NCBI GenBank assembly: GCA_036346255.1
Contig: CM070639.1
Coordinates: 6,458,001 to 6,522,000, forward strand
DNA: 64,000 nt
Direction: 5' to 3'
Source of the DNA: Ampelocalamus luodianensis
Lineage: Eukaryota; Streptophyta; Magnoliopsida; Poales; Poaceae
Positions 34,830 to 49,100 of the stretch are shown piece by piece. The notes beneath the pieces are model-generated. The model did no database searches. It was given only the letters and a program-made list of their open reading frames with translations, and was not told where the DNA came from. A program made the position numbers and the translations under genes. The stretch's first letter is position 1. The number at the start of each line of letters is the position of its first letter.

Positions 34830-36193
34830 CAACACAATGACATCAAATGGCAGAGATGAGATCGGACTTCTTACCAGCGGCGATAATATTGGTGAGTATC
34901 GTAAAGAAGCTCCTTCTATAGTTTCTTATTATTGGTGTGCATCATAGAGAAGCTCCTTCGATAATTTGTTAATCACGAGTGAGTTAACATGAGTAGTTTG
35001 GTAAAACATGGTTGCACAAAAAATGCCTCTATTTCTATTACAAATTTGTTGTACAAAATAGCCAGATTGCATTACTATTCAATTATTCTATCATATTTAT
35101 TACTCATATCCTCAAATTTTTCATAAATTTTCCTACGTTTCTTTTTCTATTTTCCCCTTACCTATGTTTCTTTTTCTATTTTCCCCTTATTTTTCCTATG
35201 AATTTTTTTTTTCTAATTTTCCCCATATTTGTTAACGGTCAAACCATTTGATGTGATGAAAGATTACACGAAGTGGCAACAAATGAAATACGTACTGACC
35301 AAAGGATAGAAAAACAAAATGAGCAAATTTCCAATGGCAAAAACGATATTGCACACATTTTGAGTGACAAGAATTTTTTTCCCGAAAAGGTAGATTGCAC
35401 TACTATTTTGTAATTATTTCATATTTATTACTTTGATAACAATCTGGTTAGGAACTTCTTTTTCCTATTTATACAATTCGAGTGCACTACATGTTTGTTC
35501 TATTTGTAGAATCTGAGTGCATTGCATGTTCTTTGAGCTGTCCATAAGAAAACAGGGTGCGGTTTTTTTGCAACAGTCCAGTCTTGAGAAGAGGAGTCTA
35601 CTTGAGTTGGAGTTTGTGCTGAGTTCTAGCCCATATCTTGTTCGATCCATATCTCTACAAATACTATTGATATCGAAGGATTTATTTACACGCGATATAG
35701 TTGAAAGCAATAGCATGTCTACAAAACATAATTTTTAATGTCAAAATCAACACAAGCATGCTTCTATGTCAAGATCAACAAAAGTCTTCCTCCAAATTTG
35801 AGCCAAATTCGAGAGGGCGTGGTGCTAGAGCCAAAATATGAGTTGTCGAAGAAAAGCACCAATAAACGACGGCGAAACCCGGTACGTACACCTGAAAGAA
35901 GAAATAAAAGGAACATGCTATTTGTTGCTAATCTGTCTGAGTAGAGCTAACCTATTAATTTGTTAGAAAACTACATATGTACCAAACTATAATGCTAGAT
36001 TACTTCTCTCGTTGCCTTCCATAGATCTAGTGCCACAATGCACAAATTGCTGAAATTCATGCTTCTTTTATGTCATGATGTTGAATAGGGAACACAAAAA
36101 TGCTCTCAAGTTGCATATGTCAGGCTAATTAGGAGCTTGAGTATGGAACAACATAAGGCTGTATAAGAAGCAGGCTTTGGAGAATTACTTAAG
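34830..36193. other. AT-rich stretch before the decayed Ulp1-like gene
   Basis: Mostly AT-rich and T-run-rich sequence (35000-35240) is followed by short frames at 35517-35944, which could be early exons of the decayed gene downstream. None contains a motif I can name. Confidence 0.3.
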
Positions 36194-39100
36194 ATGGATA
36201 GTGTCATCATTCATCACGATTTGTGCAAGTGGCTTGCGCAAGCATATGACATCGAGTTCCAAGCATTCAACATTAGAGGATCCATGCTAACAATAACCAT
36301 TGACGATGTAGAACATCTACTTGGCCCGCCATCGAAAGGAGAATAACTAGTTGAAGCTCCAAATAAGAAGATGCCTCATCTATTCCAAAAATACGAAGAT
36401 CCAAACAGAACAACAATTACTTTAGTTAGATTATTGGAATATTTCTAAAAAACAATAGCTATGATGAAGACTTCATCACAAGATTTGTGCTCTATACAAT
36501 TGATATTTTCTTATGCCCTACAACTCAGTTGTACATCAACTCTGCGTGCCTCGGCCTAGTCGAGAAGGTTGAAGATTTAAAGACTCTCAACTGGGCTATC
36601 CTAACTCTTAATCATTTGATAACAAGTATATCTTGAGGGAAACCTAACTCCGTTATAGGTTAGTTTACAAGGCTATGTATGTACCAACTACATACCATGA
36701 CTCTTGTACAATTTGATAATTTCAACAAAAAAATTACTTGCATATATGGTATTGAGAGAAGCTACGTGCCAATCATCTGGATTTTAGCATATACTATAGA
36801 CGCGATAAACCACTTATTCAGTACTAGGATGAAAAGAAAGCAAATAAACGAGACTGTATTGATAATACACATCAATTTGGAGAAGGGGAGTTAACACACA
36901 TTACACATTTTTCCTATATACTTTTAGGAATCTATTTCTGTTATTATCTACATCAGTGCTAACAAATTGAGTTTTTTTGCTACCATAACAGATTGTTGAG
37001 AACATCAGGTGTCCTATACAACACACCAAACCATCTACAACTATTGATAGCAACTTACCAACAGAACCATGTGACAGCAGAAATCACATAACACTTATGA
37101 CAAGGTAAATATTTAGTTCATATGATACATATTACAACCAATTAATGTCTCACAACTTATTTTTCATATTATGCAAGCAAGTACAAAACCTATGCCTAGA
37201 ATTGAAATGCTTCAAATGTAGATTGTGCGACTAGATATAAAAGTCAGTGACAAGCTGAGGGATATTCAGAAGACTATTCAATCTACCTGCAATGACTTAG
37301 ATTAATTCATAATCGAATTTTGGATATGCCTCTTTAAATATCACAATGCATTCCTGCACACATTTGACATCACAGAATAAAAGGATTACCTTGCTGAATG
37401 GGTATTTTCTATCATCTCGCTTGCTCGACTCTAGATGTATATAAATCTATTTGTGTCTAGATGTATGATCCAATCTATTCCACCATCCTAGCATGAATAA
37501 AATTGTTCTTATTATATAATTACATAAAACCTACAAAAAATAGAGACCCGATGAATAAGAAGATAGCAACTAAATGATAAGCCCGTCCACTGATGTAAAA
37601 GAGTGCCTATGTGCATTTCAACAGGAAACCATGAGTGAAAATTTCAACTACAGAAAACCAACATTTTGCACCTTATCAGATGAGTTTGAGGTAAATCTGG
37701 TACACACTACACTCCAAATCAATCTGCATCCCTCACTGTACCTAACATGAATACCTTCACTATTGTAGAGTGTGGGAAGACAAGTGGATAAGAAGTCCAT
37801 CAACCCGCGAAAGTCACCTGGTACAAAAAAGATGTAGTATGAGCACAAGTAGGAAGAGGCATCGGGCACAAAGGTACAACCAGATTTCTCGTTTTTTTTT
37901 CCATATCAAACAGTTCTAGCAAACAACATAATTATAGCCTAACAATACCACTCAAAGGAAAAGCGCAAACGGAACCTACAAACTAAGAACTCACCCATTG
38001 CCAAGCGGGTGCGGGGTCCAACAACAAGGGTGTCGACATCAATGCATAACAGAACTGTGACTACATTTATTATGATAGCCGAAATATGAAACCGATGGAG
38101 CCTCCATCACCCAATATCACCTCAAAATGTAGCTCCCCGCCAGGTATTATCCTATGCTTTTACTACTTATAATTTCATATGCATTTGTTTTTTTCAACTA
38201 AACTTAAAACATTGCAAATGATATGTGCACTAAGGAAGATAATGATCTCATTATTGCTCCTCACCAACAACCAAGACTTTAGTGCACATTGATGATGTCC
38301 CCATATCCCAAAAAATGATGCAGTGCCTGATAAATCGGCTTTTGCCAGAGGGCGATGAAAGGTAGCTGAATGACGACGTAAGTACAACCATGTAAACATA
38401 CTCTTATGTTAACATGAACATCTTATCTAACCTAAGTTCTTACTTGCAACTTTAGGTTATCAATGTGTACATCTATTATCTATGGAATAAATACTATAAA
38501 GACACTAGGGCTGGTGCAAAGGTCTTCCTAGATATTACCATAGTTCTAGCCAGAGATGACATACATGAAATATCCGAATGTCATATTGAATGTGGCATGA
38601 TTAAAAGAGTAGCAATTACTTATCTGTAGCATGATATGGTGACACTTAATGCCCTGTCTAATGAAATTTACTGTCACTTTTCTATCAAAAAAGTAACAAA
38701 ACGCTTGCTGCAGATCTTCCTCCCCTAAAATATAGAAAATAAACATTGGTACTTAGCAGTGGTCAACACAAAATGACGTCAGATATAGGTGCTTGACTCA
38801 AAAGGCAACACTGAAAGAGTAGGCCTCGAACTCTCACATGCAGTGAGCTTATTACTTACTTTGTATTCATCCTCAGTTAAAATAATCCCCTATTTGATCT
38901 CTATAGTTAAAACATGTCACTTAACAGTTGCAAGGAATGGAGAACTATTTTGAGATCTCATCACATGATGAAGCGGTTCAAATTGGCCTTATCACGGCGT
39001 TGCATCTTGATCTATCACACATTTCGTATGGAAGAGAAGGCAGAAAGATGGGTAGATTACACATCATCTCTTCATAAAAAAAAACTTTTAATTACTAAAG

Positions 39101-39196
39101 TAATGGTTTCCTAATGATTATGCAATTTGTAGCTCATCCTGCGGTCTCTACATGCTGAAGTTCATGGAATATTGGATAGGATCTAGGCTGCCTCAC
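36194..39196 (+). pseudogene. Second Ulp1-like (C48) protease gene, decayed
   Basis: Motifs appear in family order. Near 36194-36345 there is IHHDLCKWLAQAYDIEF and TIDDVEHLLGPPSKGE. Near 36470-36600 a shifted frame has IFLCPTTQLYINSACLGLVE and NWA. At 38744-38800 there is KHWYLAVVN and VLDSKG with His (38744-38746) and Asp (38795-38797). At 39137-39180 there is SCGLYMLKFMEYW with the Cys. TGA (38774) and TAG (38786) lie in frame between His and Asp, so the gene is dead. It is divergent from the minus-strand Ulp1-like gene at 30.7 kb and looks like part of an old DNA transposon. Confidence 0.72.
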
Positions 39197-39199
39197 AGC

Positions 39200-42160
39200 T
39201 TTAGACAGGTATGTCATACAATAATATTTTACTTTCATACTTATGTCTCACATAGCAAAAAATTCTTTATCACTTCTAGTTTTTGCTAAGCAGGGTGATA
39301 TAGACAATTTTAGATGAAAATTAGCGGCCATCTTGGTGGACTCTAACCTGAACAAGATTACTGGAAGCCCAAAGTCCAACAAACAGACGGGTGGAAAGAA
39401 AAAAAATGAGTGGAGATTCTACGGTTGCAATTTTATTAGCCTATGTCATTTCTAGTTATGCAATGCAATGGAGAATTATTAACTATCCTATATCGTCATT
39501 TACTATCATTATTGTTGTATTATTTTTTCCTTCATTTAAATCTACTCTACCTAAGAGTCTCGGTTCCAAACTTCCAATTGAAAAGTGATTCTTGATATCG
39601 CTACTGCTAATTATCCAAATCAAAGAAGTCCCCTCAAACAAACATCAATCTCAAATAAATAACGGTATTGCAAATATATATGTAGTAAGTCGACTGAACT
39701 AGACAAAGGAAGCAAAAAATAGTATGACTGAGGATGTAACTTGTATTTCATATTAGGCCTTCACAAATAAAGTAGTCACATGAAACCAGTCTCAAAATTA
39801 TTTCAAGCATCTTAATATGTTACATAAGGTGCAATATCGTCATGGTAACATTAATCCATCAACCTCACATGCCTGTAAGACTAAGGCAGTAAGGATGGAA
39901 GAGGATTGTTCACAGGGTACAAAAAATAACTAACATTATATTCCATTTACAAACCTTACACATATATATATTTCACAATAAGATATAGTAAAAATATAAG
40001 AAAAATTTATACAGAAGAAAAAAACTACAACAACTTTGAACACAAGGTAAGGTCACGTAATGTACACTAGTGGGCAATGTAGGTAGCACATGAAACCTTG
40101 TTTGCCCATTCAGTACTAGTAAACTACTTAATTCCGCTTCAATATATTCTACATCAGAACTCTAATTTAAGGTATCAAAAGTTTAACTAATTCAGTGAAC
40201 TTTTGTCATATGTGCATAACATGGCACATACAATAAAGGGGGGAAATGATAAATTGGACAAAACCAAAATAACCTACTGGGTTATGTTCTGGTTGGAATG
40301 ATAAGTTGGATGCTATTCTTCTCTGGACTTAAACTGCAATACCAAAATTCATGCAAGCATATCATACAACCGTGTAACGCTGACAGAAAAACAGAGTAGG
40401 TAGAGAGATGCGAACAACCATGGGGGAATATGATGATGATTGGCACCAAGTTGGTGAAGAGGTTGATGAAGATGTAGACGAGGTCTAGGTTGAGCTGCAG
40501 AACTCCTGGGCACCGTCGTCGTGCTCACCGAAGTTGACGGATGTATCACAGCAAAGGGACAGTTCGTGGCCCTCAATGTGCCGCTTAGCCGCCATGCACT
40601 ACTACATGTGCATCACGATCCTCAATCCACCGATCGGAGGATGCCACAAACCCCAAGTCGTTGTGCCACCGCCATCGACTCCTCACTGTGTTGTGCCGTG
40701 CCACGCCACGCCACACCACCAAGCTCCTCAAAACAAGATCGACCCCGCCCCGCTCCTTACACCGTCGATCCGCCCCCATCCACTGCCCAATGCAAACGCG
40801 CCGCCTACTCCTCACACGTAGCCATTGGGCCCTCTTGTATTGGATCAAAGGGTCTCATCTCTTGGCGTCCCTGCTGCTCCTCTCCTCCACCCTGGATTCG
40901 ATGTTGCCATGCCGTGGGAGCCCACTGGAGTTGTCCACCGATAAAGCCGCCCTATAGATGGCACCCGACGGTCATGTCGTAGAGGACGTGAGCACCAACA
41001 CCATTAGCCGGTGCAGCTCTGGGCACTGGGAAACAGCGACATGGCCACGTCTGTCACGCCACGCGCCGCCGTCCTCGTCAAGGCCACCACCCCCTCATCC
41101 TCGAACCCTAACAAGAAATGTGAACGGGTCTCGCACTCCATTTAGTGGGCCAGCCCGGCCCCATGAGATATTTACATAATGTCAAAATTTTATTAGGTGC
41201 TACGACCGTATATTTGTAACAGAAACTGATGATCTAAGTTTACGTCCTGGAGACCCCGGATGGTGTAACTAGCACCGAAATCGGCCTTAATTACTTTGGA
41301 GCTGATCGATCTCACTTGGGTAGGTGCATGGTTCTGGTCATCCGTGGACTGGGACATTGGTACACCTGCTTTCGCGCTGCTGGTTGCTGGTCCTGCATGT
41401 GTCCCCGTCCTCCCGATCCTCCTGCAACGCCGCAGCTTTTGTCCGCCGAATCCCCGCACGCCGATGCATCCCACGGAGCCGGCCGGCCAGTACAACTCTG
41501 CACAGCACCGCGCCCGGTCGCTGGCTGTACTAGCCGGTGAAGCGCTTCTGTTCCCGTACACGAATCATGAAAGCATTCCACCGCCGTTCTCTCACGTACC
41601 TAGCCACCTACCCACACACACGCTTCTCTGCACGTACCAGCATCGATTGTTTCGAATCCAAAGCACGGCCGTTTCAGGCCTAATTCGTTGCCCCATCTCG
41701 AAATTGGTCTTGATTTCATCAACATAGCCCAAACATCTCTTTGGGTGTGTGTAGCACGTGTGAACGTTTGTCATCGTCCTTCGATTGTTCAGAAAATTTC
41801 AAGTGTTCTTGTATCATGTACTAGTACTTGCAGTTTTTTTACTTAACATCTATTTCTTCCTAAGGTGATACAGAGATACAATCATTACTCGAGCATAAAA
41901 TCACCGGGGAGGCTACTGAGCATGCAACCGCTCGATAACGTACAACCGAGTGCACACCCTCTCCCTCTGAGGTTGCTGTAACTGCTTTATAAGCTCTCCC
42001 TAAAAGCCTAGCTCGATCGTGTCATCCTTGTCATAGCCTCATCTCTGACGCCACAAAATGCCAACTGAGTTGGAAGTCTAGAGTACCCCGAAAAGCCATG
42101 CGGGAGGGTTTACCGTCATCATTTGCTCTCTACTTAGGTTTTCTCCTATTCAGAATACGA
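39200..42160. other. Intergenic, no recognised gene
   Basis: 39200-40340 is AT-rich with short meaningless frames. 40350-41180 is GC-richer, with His/Pro/Ser-coding frames on both strands and no motif, perhaps an old captured gene piece. 41190-42160 has no clear frame, splice pattern or repeat that I can defend. Confidence 0.35.
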
Positions 42161-42164
42161 CAAT

Positions 42165-42275
42165 TTTTTTTCTCATCTTCTCCGAAAAAACTACGCATCT
42201 ATCTATTAGTAACGACAATTTTGTCGTCTCCTCCGAAAAGAAAACTCCGCATCTATCTATTAGTAACGCCAGTAA
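42165..42275. repeat. Two-unit direct repeat
   Basis: TCTCCGAAAA...CTACGCATCTATCTATTAGTAACG occurs at about 42177 and again, slightly changed, at about 42229. It lies about 600 bp upstream of the ankyrin-RRM-RING gene. Confidence 0.7.
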
Positions 42276-42805
42276 TTTAAACAAACAATTACTACCAAAA
42301 GAACCACGTAAACGAAACATGGAGCAACAAGAGAGGATGACATCCATCATCATTATCCCTCCCGGTCACGAATCTCCATCCCTCCCTCCCCAACTCAATC
42401 CAACACGCCTCCTGCCGCGCACACATATCCGCGCCCACCAAGAACGATACGCCTGCGGGGCCCACACCCCAGCACCTCCCCTCGCACAGACCCCTACCAC
42501 CACCCGCTGACACGCGGGCCATCCTTCACCCCGACCCAACCTGTCAGCGAAGGCGCAAGAGATCCCAGAGAATTTCTCTCTCCGTCATCCCCCGCGGTCT
42601 GTGCAAGCAGCGGCAGTGCCCTGTCCCCTGGGCCCTGACACGGGGCGCAGAGCTGCGGAACGCGACAAAACCGAGGCGAAGAAGGGGGAGGGAGGAGGCG
42701 GGCCCACCTTCCTGTCTCTCATCCCCCACCAACCAGGTAGTTTCCGGGGTTTCCAGGGCGGGCTAGGGAGCGCCACGTGTCCCCCGGATTTCAAACGCGC
42801 GCCCG

Positions 42806-42812
42806 TATAAGT
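42806..42812 (+). promoter_or_regulatory. TATA box of the ankyrin-RRM-RING gene
   Basis: CCGTATAAGTACGCG lies in GC-rich sequence about 350 bp before the ATG. Between them is a GA-rich leader (42965-43090) of the kind common in plant 5' untranslated regions. Transcription would start near 42835. Confidence 0.5.
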
Positions 42813-43162
42813 ACGCGCTGTGGCCATGCCCGGGGGTTGCCATTTCGGTGCCAAGCCCAATCACAGCGCCCCGGCTGCCCGAAACGGCAAAAAAGCGCAA
42901 AACAAGCTTTTTAAGGTGAGGAGGGGAGAGGGCACAAAAGCTGTGAAGGGGTACAGGAGTGGGTAGGGAGAGCCAGATCAGAGAGAGGGAGCAAGGGAGA
43001 GAGAGAGAGGGAGTAGCAAGTACTACTTTGCTTGCCTCCCCTTGTGAGTGGAGGAGGGGGGGGTAGTAGTAGAGAGAGATAGAAGAAGCGAAAGGAGGCA
43101 GGAGAGGTGGTGGTGGTGGTGGAGAGGGTTGATTCCCGGAGGCGTGCGATTCGGGAGGCCGC

Positions 43163-46100
43163 ATGGGAGAGGTGAGCGTGAGCGAAGGCTCCCCCTTGAG
43201 AGAGCATTGTTGGATCTCTCTTCGGGTTAGTTTTGGTTGATTCGTTCGATGGGTGGTGGTTTTTGGTGAGATTTGCTTGGGTTTTGCTGGATCCGTGTGG
43301 TTTTCGTGGGTTTTTTTCCTCTCGGGGTTCTCGCGGATGTGGCGTGCTTTGATCGGTTGCCGTGGTATGGTTCGGTTCGATGGTACCGCGACCGATCGAT
43401 CGCTAAAGCGAGAGGGAGTCGCGATCTGACGTGTGTGCGTGCGCGAGGGGGTGGTGCTTCGCTTGGTGATTTTTGTTTTTTCAGGGTGCGATCTGGTGGG
43501 GTTTTGCGAGATTATGGGTTTGCGAGGGGGCTTCCTGCGATTTGGCAGGCTTCTTCGGAGTTCTCGTGGGTTTTCCCGTCGTGCGTGTGTGATGGATGGT
43601 TTCATCATCCTGCCTCCCTCCCCGCCCGCGCGCTCGGTTGGGAAATCCGGCCATTTCGTGGATCTGTTTTTGGTGTTCTCAGGAGTCAGAATCCGATTGT
43701 TCGTTCGTTTTTGCGTCGTTCTACCCCCGTCGCGTGCCATTTGGTCGGGATTCCTGATGATCCCGAGCAAACCCGAGAGGAGCGGGGAAGATGATGCCTT
43801 GATCACGGTTTTGTGGGTTTTTTTTGCTGCTAGATTTTTTGCGCTTTGGTTCAGGGGATCGAGCGATGGAATCGTACTACCACTGGTGCGTGTCTCGCGA
43901 ATCCTTTTGCGCCTTTGGTTGGTGCTAGGGTTTTGGGTTTTGATCTCCATGCCGTTTCGGTGGGGGGTTTTTTGGCGAAGGTTGGAGGTTTTTGAGCCGA
44001 TTTTATTCCCACTCTTCTCGATCTCTTTTTGTCCGGGCCGCGATTTCACCCGTTTCGGTGGTGGTGTCGCAGGCAGTTTCGCTGAGGGAGTGAAATTTCT
44101 GTGCGATTTGCAAAGTTTTGGTGGTATCAACTTTCATCCTGCTTCCATGCGTCTACTTGTTCCGTGCGTATTTTTGCACCGATTTGGTGTTGGTTTGGGG
44201 TTTTCCAGGGCTTGATCAGCGGGGCTCCGTGCCGTTTGGTGCGGTTTGATGTGGTCATGCTTATTTTTGCTATGCATTATGGGCGATTTGACGAGGTGGT
44301 CGTGGCCTCGGGGGAGATTCCACGTTCCTCGTATCTAGAAAGCTTTATCCTTCCTAGTGTTTCTCCGTTTGGTTGATTCCTAAATCTTTTGCGTAGCTTC
44401 GTTTTGTCCTGTCATTCCTTTCCTCTCTTATGTGATCCTTTCCGATGATGTCCTGATATGACTAGGCTCTGCGCTCCTCGTGATTTGACGAGGGGGGAAA
44501 CTGCAGTAACATGTGAAACTCTGGTCTCTTATGTTTGTTCTTACACCTTTTCCTGCCTGTCTTAAAGGCGACTCATGGATTTGCCAAATTCCATTGTCGT
44601 GTCTTCTCTTGATGGGCGCTCTGATGCAAACCATTTGCTTTGTTGGCTGCATTATCTAAATTGCGGTCTATGTTTTGTGATGTTCGGTTGTGTTTCCTTA
44701 GCCTGCTGTTTTTAGTCCTGTCTTGTGCTTTCGGTTGCCGATGTTTAGAGCAAAATGCAGTGCAAGCTGAAGTTTCATGGGCTGCTTGGGCACTGCTATA
44801 AGATTTTGCCCCCTTGTGTACTGCAGTATGTTTCACTTAAGCAATCTGAGCAAGTTTTTTTTGTTCTACTGTACTGCATCTAAAGAAGTTTTGTCATTTG
44901 AACGCGCAGAGTTCAAGTGAAGAAACTAGTGGGACAGAGACTGGGAGCATGGATCGCGTCAAGCTTCTGCGTGATGACAAGATGGGGAAAGATAATGGTG
45001 TCTCTCGTGCTGTTGCGGAGGACAATACTACTATGCTTCTTTCAGCGATACGGAGCTTCAGGAAGGAAGCCCTGGGCCGACTTCGCAAAGGCTCAGATGC
45101 CTCAAGAATACTGGACCAGGAGATGTCCACGAGGCTGCTTCACCTTGCCTGCAAGCACGACGCGGTGGAGTGTGCAAGGCTTCTCCTCGAGGGAGGCCAT
45201 GGGATCACAGCATCTCCGGTTGATGCGAGGGACCAGCTGACACGGACACCGCTCCACGTTGCTGCTGAGACACACTCTGCGAGGTGCATTGAGCTGCTTC
45301 TCTCAAAGAATGCACGTACTGATTTCAGATTGGTTGATGGGAGACCCCTTCTTGCGCTTGAGATCGCACTAATGAGCAGAAGGTATGTTAATGTCGTCAA
45401 TTGCTAGTGATGGTTGGTTTGATTGAAATCACTCCTCAAGTTTCCTGCAATGACTCTATTACTGCCTGCTTTTTATTCAGAATTCAAGTTCAATGGTCAC
45501 TCGACAGCTCAATTGAAGATCTTCTGTCTTGTCTGCAAGAAAGGGTTTGTATCATTACTAGACTCATCCATTGTTTTATAGCTGATCTATAGGATTGAAT
45601 ACATCTTTCACACAAAATTGTCACCTCCTATGTCTAGGATCTGAAGGCAGTAAGGCTCCTGGCAGAGAGAACCAGAGAGGTTGGGGAGGTGGCTTACAGA
45701 TATGCCATGGAGGGACGTGCTACTTCGTTGGCCATACTGCTTCTGGTGGTTGAAGACAAGATATCGGCACCAGTGAGTGTAGTGATAGATGGCATCAGGA
45801 CAAAGATATCAATTTACAACTCTCTTGTGGATGAGGCTTTATCAATTGGAGATGCTTCAGCTCGAGACGGCAATGAGAGAAGAAAGGACCTGCTCTGCGA
45901 GATTCAGCTACTTAACCAATTCGGGGCAGCATCATGGAGGGACCGCAACATTGACAGGAGAAGCTTGCCCCCTCTACTTAAGGCTGCCAAGGTACCACTG
46001 TCAATTTTCTCATCTGATACTAAAAAACCTTGGTCAACAACATAACTATTTCCAAATTCTACGTGATGGAAGCATGGCTCTTTTGCTTTGTGCTTTTCGT

Positions 46101-49100
46101 GATACATGAAATGAGTTACTATGACTACCATGTAACTTGAGTATTCAATGTATGTAGTTTGTGGTCTACACCTATTTCCCCCCCCCAAAAAACATACCTG
46201 AATTATCTTCAATTTGGTTGATGCAATATTACTTTAATTATGCTATGCATAACAAGATGATGTTTTTAAGGCTCCAACATTATCTATAAGAAGACCTCCT
46301 GATTGACCTTTCTTGTGCAGGCTGGAGATATGAATGTCACAAAGATGCTTCTGATGGGGGATGTTGATGTCAATGAAGTCGACCCCGAAGGAAACACGGC
46401 ACTTCACTGGTGCCTTAGTGGTAGCTCATGCACACAGGAGCCAAGGTGCTCTTCGCAGAAATTCTGCTCTATTAACTGCTGAATTATAAGATAGTTGTTC
46501 TTGATCTTTCCAAATGTTTCTTAGTTGTCTTCTGTCTTTGTGCAGGATTGTGTGGCTCCTGCTCAAGAATGGTGCCAGAGTTTTCCAGGGGAACAAACTA
46601 GGTCTCACGCCAGTACACAGCGCTGCAGCCAAGGGCAATTACAAGGCTCTTCAGGTGGCCTTTTGTTATTTCCTTTTGAAGTGCTTAATGTCACTGTTGT
46701 GACTAACTGGTATTAATTTTCTTTGTTCTGTAAGTCACTTCTGCTTCATGCGCAAGATTGTGTTAATATACCTTCCAAGACCAAAGAAACCCCATTATTC
46801 TTTGCAGTGAAGAACGGTTCTGTGAACTGTGTAAAACTCCTTTTGCGTTTTGGGGCTAGTACCAAAGCCCAGAACCTACGGTGGGTAATATTTCGAGTAC
46901 TTTTGAAGAATGCTTCTATTTGATGGCTTGATGCACTTATCATGCTGCGATTCTTTGACATTGAACAGAAAGCAAAGACCAATAGACGTGGCAACATCCC
47001 AGGACATGCGTTTCATTCTCAACTCTGCAAACGTGGTACCAAGTAAGATTATTGTTGACATCTAAAGATATTAATTGACTGAATTTACAAATATTAACAC
47101 ATTTTATTTAACCAGTAACGCTTGGTTATCTGTCATTTTTTGTTTACACTTTAACAGAACTATGTCCTCGTATATGTCCACATTCCGTTCTGTTAGCTTG
47201 TTTGATTTGTGCAGCTATAATAGTAAATGCAAGCAAGGAGGAGTTCAATTCAATGGAAGGAATTTGATTTTTTAAATTACATGAAGATTGATTAGATTTC
47301 TGTTGGTTTTACTGCATAATGGTGGATAGCCAGCAAACTGCCTTTTTAACAGAAATATGTTCCATTTTTAGGGAACCATAGCTCACTTGAAAAGAACCGT
47401 GTGACGAACAAGGAAAGCTGCAAAGAACTTCTGGATGATGATTTTGATGATTATGACAACGATGATTTTAATGGAAGGTATGTCTCATATATGTTACATA
47501 CTTACATGATTACATGAACTGTAGAATCATTGCTTCTCATCTGAATTTCTAACTAATATATTGCTTTAGACTAAAAAAACTAATATATTGCTTTGAATAT
47601 TATTTCAGCTATACTGGGCTTAAGACATCAGTAGGCCACCGGGATTTTCGGTCCAGCAATTGTTCTGCCCAAGGGGCTAAGAGTAAGAGCCAGAGTGCTC
47701 CGAAACAAGGTTCCAAGTTTCCTCGGGTAAGCTAAAAATCCTGTCTGTCACCAAATACTTTTTTCTTCACATGGTCTGGTACTTATAAGACATTTTTTTA
47801 GCATAATCATTGGCAGAAGCATGACTACACTCGCAAAATCTTTGTTGGGGGCCTCCCCCCTTCTGCGGACTCTGGTAAAACTTCATAAGTCCTGAACTAG
47901 TTCTGTTCAACAAAGTAAAGCTAATATACTACGTCCTTCTAACACTTTCTTTGTTGTTCCTTTCTGACAGAGCACCTTAGAGAATTCTTCAGTACTGAAT
48001 TCGGACCTGTGGAGGAAGCAATAGTCATTGGGTTAAAGATAGGCAACCGAATGCAGTCCCGAGGCTTTGGCTTTGTAAAATTTCAAAGAGAGGAGGATAT
48101 GACAAGTGCAAAGGAAGCTCATCATGTCTACGTGCTTGGGAAGAGAGTGGAGATAAAGGATGCTGTTTCTAGAGCATCCTTGCCTGTAGAGCTCCATAGG
48201 GCTACTTCTTTAAGGCAACACATCCAGGAGTGCCCTAAAGTAACTCACACTGTGATGGATGGTGAACTTACTGAGGAACATAACCTTCAGAAGCGGCGGC
48301 CATTTCCAGAGAAGTGCCTCCCATCTTGGTTCTTCATATTCAGGAAGTGGTTGCCAGTATTTCTCGTGGATGCAACTGAACGACTTGGAGAGAGGTACCC
48401 ATTAAGCTCTCTGAAGGGTGATTTCAGAGCAACTTGCAGAATGGAGCTTGATCATGGCGCACTTGGTTATCCTAAGCTAAGCACTTTCATGCGCTCCCTC
48501 CCTGGTATCTGCAGGATGTGTGTAGTCCCTGTGGGAAATGGCCCTGCAACACACATGGTCCTTTTGCCACCATTCTCTCGACCGAAGTATGTACCCTTGC
48601 TAGAGCCTTACTCCTTTGATCATGATGAGCTCCCAGAATCAGTGTCAGATCATCAGTCCCCAAGATCTCCAATTACCACTAATATCACAGAGGACTCTGC
48701 TCGTAACACCGACAGTCAGCAGGGTGATGCATGCAGTGAGAGTAATGTTCAGAGCCAGCAGGGCGATGAATGCAGCAGGAGCAATGGTGAAAGCCAGCTG
48801 GATAGTGATTCCACTGACAATGGTAGCCTACTGGATGAAATTACTGTCAGTACCACAAAGCTTGCTTTGATTGAGTCCGTACCTACAAGAAAGCCTGATT
48901 TGGTTGCGTCTGAACCTATTCCTCAAAAATTTGAATCTGTACCTACAAGGAAACCTGATTTGGTTGAGTCTGGACCTACAAGGAAGCCTGGTTTGGTCGA
49001 GCTTGGGCCTACAACGAAGCTTGATTTGGTGGAGTCCAGACCTACAACATGCTTGGTTGAAAGGGCAGCAGTAACTCCGAGCAGCTGCGAGACTGAAATG

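Noticed and set aside
40521..41727. Several 70-150 codon frames
   Set aside because: Multiple overlapping frames on both strands with His/Pro/Ser bias and no motif. I cannot tell an old gene piece from chance.
42763..44130. A 455-codon open frame on the minus strand
   Set aside because: It is antisense to the leader and first intron of the ankyrin-RRM-RING gene, is low in complexity (Pro/Arg/Ser/Thr-rich) and has no motif. GC-rich plant leaders often give such frames.
43273..44215. Open frames of 173 and 260 codons on the plus strand
   Set aside because: They lie wholly in the first intron of the ankyrin-RRM-RING gene, with Phe/Gly/Val-rich composition typical of T- and G-rich intron sequence.
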